Source: Nitrosopumilales archaeon (GTDB lineage Archaea > Thermoproteota > Nitrososphaeria > Nitrososphaerales > Nitrososphaeraceae). Taken from it: a stretch of DNA of 5,664 nt. Made by a program: the position numbers and the translations under genes. The stretch is from contig WJXE01000128.1 of NCBI GenBank assembly GCA_009665115.1, forward strand, positions 1-5,664. The letters are read 5' to 3'. The first letter of the stretch is position 1; the number at the start of each line of letters is the position of its first letter. This document shows, piece by piece, positions 1 through 5,441 of the stretch. A model generated the notes under the pieces. That model was given only the letters and a program-made list of their open reading frames with translations. It was not told where the DNA came from and searched no databases.

Positions 1-1
1 G

Positions 2-118
2 CATAAAGCAAGTCTTCGAACTTGCCAAGTTATTACTGCATTTTCAATCGATGATCCAATTATTCTTCCATTCAATTATGATGCGGCATTGGCGCGTTGC
101 GTTTTAGCTATCAATTAG
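2..118 (+). CDS. C-terminal fragment of an unidentified protein, cut by the left window edge
   Basis: The frame beginning at base 2 is open for 38 codons and ends in TAG at 116-118. The translation includes the stretch FSIDDPIILPFNYDAALARC, which has an ordinary soluble-protein composition. I do not recognise a family. A second frame (from base 3 to a stop at 102-104) is also open, but it is rich in Met, His and Trp and looks like a shadow. All three minus-strand frames are closed here. The stop overlaps by 4 nt the stop of the small minus-strand ORF, a common arrangement for convergent neighbours and mild support for both. The start lies outside the window, so length and function cannot be judged. 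Confidence 0.35.
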   Translation, partial: HKASLRTCQVITAFSIDDPIILPFNYDAALARCVLAIN

Positions 119-204
119 TCGGCTCCCCCAAAATAGTTATAATAAATTGATATCCCTGCCAGATCTGAGTGATCTTTAATCATCTCATGACCTTTTTCTG
201 TCAT
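115..204 (-). CDS. Small ORF, 29 aa, strong Shine-Dalgarno, unknown function
   Basis: An ATG at 204-202 opens a 29-residue frame ending in TAA at 117-115. The protein starts MTEKGHEMIKDHSDL and ends in an aromatic, glycine-rich segment (IYYNYFGGAD). It has no signal peptide, membrane segment or cysteine motif. An in-frame TGA lies two codons upstream, so this ATG is the only start. The reason to take so short a frame seriously is the sequence before it: GGAGGTGA sits just upstream of the ATG, matching the 3' end of archaeal 16S rRNA over 8 nt at normal spacing. It lies about 70 bp downstream of amrS on the same strand and could be cotranscribed with it. Alternatively, a weak TATA-like ATTTATAG (236-229) could start a nearly leaderless message. 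It could be a microprotein, the remnant of a larger gene, or a chance frame. Confidence 0.4.
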   Translation of the reverse strand: MTEKGHEMIKDHSDLAGISIYYNYFGGAD

Positions 205-207
205 TCC

Positions 208-215
208 TCACCTCC
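208..215 (-). promoter_or_regulatory. Ribosome-binding site of the 29-aa ORF, inside a purine tract
   Basis: Minus-strand GGAGGTGA is complementary to the archaeal anti-Shine-Dalgarno over 8 nt. The GGAGG core ends 6 nt before the ATG at 204. It belongs to a longer purine tract (205-230, interrupted by one T) with two GGGG runs, so there are several overlapping partial Shine-Dalgarno registers upstream. None of the larger genes in this window has a match this good. Confidence 0.5.
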
Positions 216-260
216 CCTCCCCTCTCCTCTATAAATGACTGAAATAGGTTGGAATAAGTT

Positions 261-270
261 GGACTAGTCC
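261..270. repeat. 10-bp palindrome just 3' of amrS
   Basis: GGACTAGTCC is a perfect 10-bp palindrome beginning 4 bp past the amrS stop. Immediately after it on the minus strand there is no T-run, so it is not a classical terminator. Its stem would be only 4-5 bp. It may be chance. Confidence 0.25.
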
Positions 271-274
271 AGAG

Positions 275-1348
275 CTACCAAACAATTTGGAATCTATTCT
301 TATGGATTTTATTCGGTTTCCCTATTATGGGAATAGGATATCCGCACCGGTTGCAACAGTTATTTGCATCAAGGTTCCAAGAGCCAATACTGAATCCGTA
401 CCGCTCGATTACAATATTTTTGCATTCAGGACAGTACGTGTGTTCCAAAGGATGTCCAGGGACATTCCCCACATACGCATACTTCAAACCAATTTCTTTG
501 GCAATGCTGTGATGTTTTTCTAGCGTCTCGATTGGAGTATTTCCGAATTCCATCATCTTGTAATCAGGATGGAATCGCAGAAAATGAATCGGCGTATCCG
601 GACCTAACTCGTCATAAATAAATCTGCATAGCTTCCTGGCAGCGTCTAGGTCATCGCCGACTTCGGGAACTATGAGATCAGTAATTTCAGTGTGAATGGT
701 GGTCTTGTCTCTTATATTCTTCAGGGTTTGGAATATTGGGTCCGCGTTCGGAATTCCTATAAACTGACGAACGAATTCTTGTTTACCGCTTCCCTTGAAG
801 TCTATGGTGATGCAATCCAAAAAGTCCTTCATCATGTTAACTGACTCGGTGGTATCGTAACCATTGGACACAAAGATATTAAAGATGCCCCTCTTATGAG
901 CTTCAATACCGCAATCTCTAGCAAATTCAATAAAAATTGAAGGCTCATTATAAGTATAGGCAATCCCTTCAGCGCCGTAATTTACTGCGCTATCGACTAC
1001 TTGTTCCGGCGTCATTTCCGTACCCTCTATCTTGCGCCGCTGCGAAATATCGTAATTTTGACAATACTTGCAGAGCCAATTACAACCAGTCGTGGCAATA
1101 GAAAAAATTGAGGAACCTGGCCTGTAATGAGTCACCGGTTTTTTTTCTATAGGATCAATGTGCCCAGCAATAACTCTTCCATACACAAATAATCGTAATT
1201 TGCTATCAACTACGCCCCTGACGCCACAGAGGCCAACTTTACCCTCCGGTATTTCACAAAACCTAGCGCATGCGGTGCATCTTAGTCTGCCAGAAGGCAG
1301 CCTTGTGTATAGCGTAGCCTCCTTGCCAAGAACATCGTTGCGTAGCAC
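275..1348 (-). CDS. amrS: AmmeMemoRadiSam system radical SAM enzyme (AmrS)
   Basis: A 357-aa radical SAM protein of the AmrS/pyruvate formate-lyase activase-like group. The CxxxCxxC motif that binds the catalytic 4Fe-4S cluster is C89-C93-C96 (GCNWLCKYCQN). An N-terminal cysteine cluster (C24, C27, C31, C41) precedes it, followed by the family-typical VYGRV and DPIEKKP stretches at about 55-71. YTYNEPSIFIEF (131-142) and TIDFKG (181-186) are core barrel segments. The C-terminus has a zinc-ribbon-like CPEC (306-309) and CCNRC (331-335). Length is normal for the family, with no truncation. The start is GTG; an in-frame TGA lies two codons further upstream and no in-frame ATG offers a better N-terminus. 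A TATA-like box about 26 bp upstream implies a leaderless or nearly leaderless message. The family is named for its association with AMMECR1 and MEMO domain proteins, neither of which is in this window. The protein or RNA substrate is not known to me. Confidence 0.92.
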   Translation of the reverse strand: MLRNDVLGKEATLYTRLPSGRLRCTACARFCEIPEGKVGLCGVRGVVDSKLRLFVYGRVIAGHIDPIEKKPVTHYRPGSSIFSIATTGCNWLCKYCQNYDISQRRKIEGTEMTPEQVVDSAVNYGAEGIAYTYNEPSIFIEFARDCGIEAHKRGIFNIFVSNGYDTTESVNMMKDFLDCITIDFKGSGKQEFVRQFIGIPNADPIFQTLKNIRDKTTIHTEITDLIVPEVGDDLDAARKLCRFIYDELGPDTPIHFLRFHPDYKMMEFGNTPIETLEKHHSIAKEIGLKYAYVGNVPGHPLEHTYCPECKNIVIERYGFSIGSWNLDANNCCNRCGYPIPIIGKPNKIHKNRFQIVW

Positions 1349-1372
1349 AGTATTTCATAATGGCTAGATAAT

Positions 1373-1380
1373 CATATATA
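1373..1380 (-). promoter_or_regulatory. TATA box of amrS
   Basis: Minus-strand TATATATG is centred about 26 bp upstream of position 1350, so transcription would begin within a few bases of the GTG start at 1348. This spacing supports the GTG start and a leaderless transcript. It is a sequence match only. Confidence 0.5.
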
Positions 1381-1483
1381 CGTACCAGTAGTCCATCTTA
1401 TCTTCAACATAGAGGCGTTCGTAAATCAAAAATCTGAAGTAAATATTGTTTAAGTCTATCTCCACATTTTGCTTTCTTATGGT

Positions 1484-1492
1484 ATTATAAAG
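1484..1492 (+). promoter_or_regulatory. TATA box of the isochorismatase-family gene
   Basis: ATTATAAAG is centred near 1488. The expected transcription start about 25 bp downstream (around 1513) gives a leader of roughly 9 nt before the ATG at 1522. With the amrS box on the other strand it makes the 173-bp gap a divergent promoter region. No shared operator between the two boxes was evident. Confidence 0.5.
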
Positions 1493-1521
1493 AGTCTCCA
1501 AACAAGATATACGTAGGGATC

Positions 1522-2202
1522 ATGATAAAGCTAAGGGAATACAAAATCAACCCTGCTTTAATAGTTATAGACGTTCAAAATGGCTTTGCAAGCAAAGGTG
1601 GATCTTACGATCTTCTGGGAATGGACACGTCGCAATATGAACGCATCATTCCGAAGATACGGGAGCTAATCACTATTTGCCGAAATGCTGCGATACCGGT
1701 TTTTTATACCCAAGCTGTCAGGGAGTCTTCTGGAATTGACCTATTGACTAGAACACACAAGATCCTGCCGAAGGCACGAGAAGAAAGGATCATGAAAAAA
1801 CCGATCTGCGTCCGAGGGACCTGGGATGCAGAGATTGTTGACGATATAAAGCCACTCAGCGACGATCACATAGTCATAAAAAGAAGGGATTCAGCTTTTC
1901 ATGATACTGAGATTGGGGTATGGCTAAGAAGTCTAGGAGTTGACACGCTTATTTTCTGTGGGATTGATACATCCATTTGTGTAGAGACGTCCTTAAGAGA
2001 CGCGTTTAACATCGGGTATGACGTGGTGCTTATTTCTGACGCGACGGCATCGAGTAACAGCAAGCATTTCGAGTCAACTCTTGAAAATGTGAGGGGCTAC
2101 TACGGGATAGTGATGGATCTCCAGGAGCTATCTAGATATCTACCACCATCGGCTCCACAGCAAACTCAACCAAAAATGCTGAGAACAAACAAGACAAATT
2201 AG
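1522..2202 (+). CDS. Isochorismatase-family cysteine hydrolase
   Basis: A 226-aa cytoplasmic hydrolase of the isochorismatase-like (cysteine amidohydrolase) superfamily. The catalytic triad is visible: D17 in VIDVQNGF, K120 in IVIKRRDSAF, and nucleophile C153 in GIDTSICVETSLRDA, with the characteristic hydrophobic strand and cis-peptide region before it (IFCGIDT). The GTWDAEIVDDIKP segment (99-111) is also typical. Members cleave C-N bonds of amides and ureides (nicotinamidase, N-carbamoylsarcosine amidase, ureidoacrylate hydrolase RutB) or the vinyl ether of isochorismate. The metal-binding Asp-x-His pair of nicotinamidases is not seen after VFYTQ (60-64), so nicotinamidase is unlikely; the CVETSLRDA segment resembles RutB-like amidohydrolases. 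The substrate remains open. The ATG is preceded by GTAGGGATC, a partial Shine-Dalgarno. The last ~18 residues (from about PPSAPQQ) are a polar tail. It is monocistronic, divergent from amrS and convergent with top6A. Confidence 0.9.
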   Translation: MIKLREYKINPALIVIDVQNGFASKGGSYDLLGMDTSQYERIIPKIRELITICRNAAIPVFYTQAVRESSGIDLLTRTHKILPKAREERIMKKPICVRGTWDAEIVDDIKPLSDDHIVIKRRDSAFHDTEIGVWLRSLGVDTLIFCGIDTSICVETSLRDAFNIGYDVVLISDATASSNSKHFESTLENVRGYYGIVMDLQELSRYLPPSAPQQTQPKMLRTNKTN

Positions 2203-2235
2203 GTATATAGGAAAGTACGGAGTAGGATATAACCT
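2201..2235. terminator. Possible bidirectional hairpin between convergent genes
   Basis: AGGTATAT (2201-2208) can pair with ATATAACCT (2227-2235), with one bulged base and a loop of about 18 nt. It lies in the 64-bp spacer where the hydrolase and top6A transcripts converge. There is no long T-run on either side; on the minus strand only short TTTT stretches occur. It may simply be AT-rich chance pairing. Confidence 0.2.
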
Positions 2236-2266
2236 AAAACATTTGTATGCACGTAAAAGATCGCTT

Positions 2267-3373
2267 TCAGATTAACCCTGCCGTACGGAGTTTTTGAGGT
2301 AAGTATGTCTCTGCTAGAAATCTGAACCCGTGTTTGAAGAATGCGTCCAGCTCGCATTTTTCCCTGCGTTGTAGGAAGAGGTTCAGCTCTTTTTGCCATT
2401 GCTTATCCTTTAGCCAAGGCTTCTTCTTCATATCATTTGCCCTGTTGATATCCTCTTCCGAGGCATCCAGCCTTGCAACTTCCGGAATGTTATATTCGTA
2501 AATGTCAGAGAACATCATGCCCAATACTTTAGCGTCTGGAGATACTAGTCTATCGCTATCATAGCTAAGAGACTCGCTGCCGATTTTGTAACGCAAAGCA
2601 ATACCTAGTCCCCACGGGTCAGCGTCAGCAAAAATAACGACAGGCTTTTTCCACTCTTCGTTCAGAGTTTTTACCATCATTCTCGTAGCACGGTCGGGTT
2701 CTCCAGAGCCAGTCATTAGAATTGTGTTATACTTTTGAATAAATCCTGACTTTCGAATATTGTTCAAAACGGTGTCCTTTTCAACGACCATCACAAAGTC
2801 GGCCTTTACATTGACTATTTCTACGTCACGTATATTCGTCGGGATTAACTGGGATGTCGCCCGACTTCCCAGATTACAATCGATAATATCACCGCCCACT
2901 CGCAGGGTAATAGGACCAGATATCATCCCTTTTGGTTTCGAGGTAACAGAAAATTCTTCGCGAGGAACAGCTGTTAATAATTCTATAGCTTTAATTGCGT
3001 CATCAGAATTTTCCTGACTGTTCCAAAACTTTTGTCTAGCATTTTCATCTCCTACCGACGTGAGTGTAGCATAATACATTCCCCTAATAGTACTTTCCAT
3101 TTCTTCGTCGAGCAATTTTCTGATGGCGTTGGCCATAACTAGATATTGAGAGAATGTCGGAATTTTCTTTGTACTATCAGGACTCACTTGAACTGTCTTG
3201 CCGCCGATTGTAAGCATTCTCTTCTGTTCAGACCAAACTGTATTGTCATATCCTACCTTGGGTACATCTAAAACAGGCATTATTTTTTCCACCATCAGAT
3301 CTTCAGCGACATCGCTCATGAGTAGTTTTATTTTCTTTATAACTTCTCGATGACGTTTATCTTTGACAGTCAA
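2267..3373 (-). CDS. top6A: DNA topoisomerase VI subunit A
   Basis: A 368-aa Spo11-like catalytic subunit of the type IIB topoisomerase. With Top6B it forms the A2B2 enzyme that makes an ATP-dependent transient double-strand break to relax or decatenate DNA. An N-terminal helix leads into the winged-helix (5Y-CAP) domain. The second tyrosine of IRGMYYATL, Y101, is the expected DNA-linking nucleophile, with R97 beside it. GMISGPITL (149-157) matches the family segment between the domains. The Toprim domain shows the metal-binding acids E198 (VVEKD) and D250/D252 (FADADPWG), and GSGEPDRATR (222-231) is the conserved Toprim loop. Length is normal. The start is TTG, directly after the TAA of top6B; the next ATG (Met19, 3319-3317) would remove most of the N-terminal helix common in the family, so TTG is preferred. 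The gene is presumably translated by coupling from top6B, with a weak AGGAAG about 14 nt upstream. Confidence 0.95.
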   Translation of the reverse strand: MTVKDKRHREVIKKIKLLMSDVAEDLMVEKIMPVLDVPKVGYDNTVWSEQKRMLTIGGKTVQVSPDSTKKIPTFSQYLVMANAIRKLLDEEMESTIRGMYYATLTSVGDENARQKFWNSQENSDDAIKAIELLTAVPREEFSVTSKPKGMISGPITLRVGGDIIDCNLGSRATSQLIPTNIRDVEIVNVKADFVMVVEKDTVLNNIRKSGFIQKYNTILMTGSGEPDRATRMMVKTLNEEWKKPVVIFADADPWGLGIALRYKIGSESLSYDSDRLVSPDAKVLGMMFSDIYEYNIPEVARLDASEEDINRANDMKKKPWLKDKQWQKELNLFLQRREKCELDAFFKHGFRFLAETYLPQKLRTAGLI

Positions 3374-5332
3374 TTACTTTTTTCTGCTTCCTTTTGGTCG
3401 GTAGAAAACGTCCATCGTTGTCTGGTCTTTTTTCTGATAGCTCCTTGAATTCTTGATATTCTTTTTTGTTGCAGTCCTGTTACCCTGGACTTTTATAATC
3501 TCTTGGGTACGAGCAGATTTGGAGGTACGTTGAGGTCTTTTTTCATTCAACAAGAGGCTAGACTTGTCTGCCTCTTCTTCAATCCTCTGGCCTGTGATTT
3601 TATCATGTTTTTCAGAAACAGCTACACCAGTAATCTCGCCTCTCACATGCTTCTCCGCAAGTTGAGAGAAAGCCTCAGAGAGTTTCTGGGTATCGACCAT
3701 GATAGATTCTGAGATCGCGGATATGATCAAAGGTATATAATGTTTGTAAAGTCGCAATCGGCTTTCTGCCTCTTTCATACGCAATTCCTTGCGAATTTGG
3801 GCGCTTACTTTTCTGTACAGATCCGCCAAACAGGCCTTCATGTATTTCTTCAAATCACCCTCAGAGGCAATGCTTTCTTTGCCAGCCGTTTTGTAAGGAA
3901 TTTTAGTGGAGCAGATATGGAAGAAAATATGTATCGGCAGAAACTCTACGGCTCTATCAGATCTATTGTCTGCTCTTGCAAATTGCTCTTTCACTTCCTT
4001 CTTAGATATTCCCATTTTGTTAATTTCCACGTCCGACACTACCTCTCTGGCCACATCTGAGCCCTCGTCGTATAGCAATGGGATCTTGTTTGCAAATCTG
4101 AATAGTTTAAAAGAACTTATGTCTCCGCCGTATGCAATCCCACATTCCACCACGGTGGGACGGTTGTTTACTACGCAGGTTCGAGACGAGTATGCAGTCA
4201 GCGTCGGCTTCAACACCTTAATTGATAACCGGGTCTGCAATTGTGTGTCAGTTTCATTCCTGTTTGTAACGATCGTATATTCAGACGTCATCCCGGCAGT
4301 CAGAATTTCCTCTCCTATCGGACTCAAGTGGTCTGTATTTGGAGCATGGAATCTAGTCTGCTTGCATACATTAACAACTTTGATTAATTCATGTTCATCG
4401 TATTTGTCAGCAGCCTTTAGAACTACATTTGATTTTGTAATTATTTCCTTTGCCTTGCCTGCAGACAGTTTTTGGAACGAGTTACACAACACTCCATGAA
4501 GCGTTGTCTTTTGGTGCATGAAATTCATAATAGCCTTTTTGAGCGTTTTCAGATCCATATCTGCAGGATGCGGCAACACCTCTTTTGCTGGTTCAGGCAT
4601 TACTGTGGTTCTTCTATCAAAGGTCACCTTGCCTTCATCTGTCTGAAATACCAAAAAAGCGTATGGATTTACAATACTAGTGTGGCTGACGTAATCGTAA
4701 ATCTTATTTTTAGTAATCGGAGATAATCGTGCACGCAATACCGCCTCAATCTTAAAACCGGATTCGCCATGAATATGGACCTCTTCGCCTCTCAGCAGTT
4801 TCTTTGTGAGGATAATTGGTTTATTCGTGCCAATATCTGTTCGGAGCTCAAAGTAATATTCTGAGCCCTCTTCGCTTGACTTCGACCAGGTTCTGAGAGG
4901 ATGGTCTGTATCCTTGGTAGAAAACGCAGCAATCATCTTTAGGCCAACCCCAAAGAGTCCTCGTTGCTGCTTCTCGACATATTTAGCTGAGGTTAAGAAA
5001 GAACAGACAGCAACCGGCACTTTATCCGAAGGAATCCCAATACCATTGTCTTCGCATGAAATGAGCCACAAATCATTCGCCTGATCCAATAATTTCAAGG
5101 ACAACGAAATATTTGGTAAAATACGGTGTATTTCGCATGAATCCAGCGCGTTTTCAATTAGTTCCCTGACAGCCATATACAGAATTCGCTCTCCAGTAAA
5201 TCCAGCGAGTGCAGAGTTGTCGACAAAGAATTCTGATTCGGCCTTTTTGTCGTACCGAACTTTCGCTCTTCCGTAACTAGGAGGAGGAATAGTTACAACG
5301 CTAGTAGTATTATTGGCAGTCTTCGCGCGCAT
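3374..5332 (-). CDS. top6B: DNA topoisomerase VI subunit B
   Basis: The GHKL ATPase subunit, 652 aa from the ATG at 5332. The frame extends 12 codons further to a TTG at 5368; I prefer the ATG because it has GTGGAG 12 nt upstream and leaves a leader of about 45 nt after the TATA box, but TTG cannot be excluded. Domains, numbered from the ATG: ATPase N-box RELIENALDSC (E57, N61, D64); G1 box CEDNGIGIP (D95, G97, G99); ATP lid RGLFGVGLK (124-132); H2TH domain about 258-333; transducer with the probable switch lysine K416 in FANKIPLLYDEG; then StKIPYKTAGKESIA and a long helical stalk (about 490-542) that joins Top6A. ATP binding dimerises the subunit and drives strand passage. After about 568 comes a basic, polar, probably disordered tail of about 84 residues ending in QTTMDVFY, a PIP-box match. 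It is longer than the roughly 530-aa Sulfolobus protein, chiefly through this tail. It is first in the operon with top6A. Confidence 0.95.
   Translation of the reverse strand: MRAKTANNTTSVVTIPPPSYGRAKVRYDKKAESEFFVDNSALAGFTGERILYMAVRELIENALDSCEIHRILPNISLSLKLLDQANDLWLISCEDNGIGIPSDKVPVAVCSFLTSAKYVEKQQRGLFGVGLKMIAAFSTKDTDHPLRTWSKSSEEGSEYYFELRTDIGTNKPIILTKKLLRGEEVHIHGESGFKIEAVLRARLSPITKNKIYDYVSHTSIVNPYAFLVFQTDEGKVTFDRRTTVMPEPAKEVLPHPADMDLKTLKKAIMNFMHQKTTLHGVLCNSFQKLSAGKAKEIITKSNVVLKAADKYDEHELIKVVNVCKQTRFHAPNTDHLSPIGEEILTAGMTSEYTIVTNRNETDTQLQTRLSIKVLKPTLTAYSSRTCVVNNRPTVVECGIAYGGDISSFKLFRFANKIPLLYDEGSDVAREVVSDVEINKMGISKKEVKEQFARADNRSDRAVEFLPIHIFFHICSTKIPYKTAGKESIASEGDLKKYMKACLADLYRKVSAQIRKELRMKEAESRLRLYKHYIPLIISAISESIMVDTQKLSEAFSQLAEKHVRGEITGVAVSEKHDKITGQRIEEEADKSSLLLNEKRPQRTSKSARTQEIIKVQGNRTATKKNIKNSRSYQKKDQTTMDVFYRPKGSRKK
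3401..3424 (-). other. PIP-box-like motif at the Top6B C-terminus
   Basis: Codons for QTTMDVFY (residues 637-644 of the ATG-initiated protein) fit the PCNA-interacting peptide consensus Q-x-x-hydrophobic-x-x-aromatic-aromatic exactly: Q, M at +3, F and Y at +6/+7. Only eight residues (RPKGSRKK, mostly basic) follow. The motif sits at the end of a long flexible tail, the usual location for PIP boxes in archaeal and eukaryotic replication proteins. The sequence match is direct; clamp binding is inferred. Confidence 0.5.
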
Positions 5333-5392
5333 CGTGGCGGCAATCTCCACACTAGCCTTAGTTTTCAACCAATCAAATATTTCTAGAACTCA

Positions 5393-5426
5393 ATTTAACT
5401 TTTTATAACTGCGGATTTAACTTTTT
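5393..5426. repeat. 12-bp direct repeat, 22-bp period, at the top6B promoter
   Basis: ATTTAACTTTTT occurs perfectly at 5393-5404 and again at 5415-5426. The 22-bp period is about two helical turns, so both copies face the same side of the DNA. The proximal copy overlaps the TATA box and the distal copy lies just upstream of it. It may be a regulator binding site or a local tandem duplication. Confidence 0.6.
5401..5408 (-). promoter_or_regulatory. TATA box of the top6B-top6A operon
   Basis: Minus-strand TTATAAAA is a strong archaeal TATA-box match. Transcription is expected to start about 26 bp downstream, near 5378. That gives a leader of about 10 nt to the TTG at 5368, which lacks a Shine-Dalgarno, or about 45 nt to the ATG at 5332. 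Confidence 0.55.
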
Positions 5427-5427
5427 G

Positions 5428-5441
5428 CAACAAATTTGTTG
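5428..5441. promoter_or_regulatory. 14-bp perfect palindrome upstream of the top6B promoter
   Basis: CAACAAATTTGTTG is identical on both strands. It starts 1 bp beyond the distal 12-bp repeat and about 20 bp upstream of the TATA box. This is where a dimeric helix-turn-helix activator could bind next to the TFB/TBP complex. No regulator gene is visible in the window to assign to it. Confidence 0.35.

Noticed and set aside
3..104. Alternative open frame (IKQVFELAKLL...) at the left edge, possibly a frameshifted gene
   Set aside because: Only its first residues look protein-like; the rest is Met/His/Trp-rich. Frame 2 reads well throughout and ends at the convergent stop.
1382..1391. GTACCAGTAG near the amrS TATA box, with its reverse complement at 5601-5610 near the right-edge TATA-like box
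   Set aside because: Many 10-mer coincidences are expected within 5.6 kb on two strands, and the spacing to the two TATA boxes differs.
2215..2291. GTACGGAGT repeated at 2215-2223 and 2283-2291
   Set aside because: A 9-bp repeat, one copy inside top6A coding sequence, is within chance expectation.
3906..4499. 197-codon plus-strand open frame inside top6B
   Set aside because: It lies antisense to the conserved transducer and H2TH coding sequence of top6B, has a low-complexity Ser/Thr/Leu-rich translation, and has no recognisable domain. It is a shadow frame.
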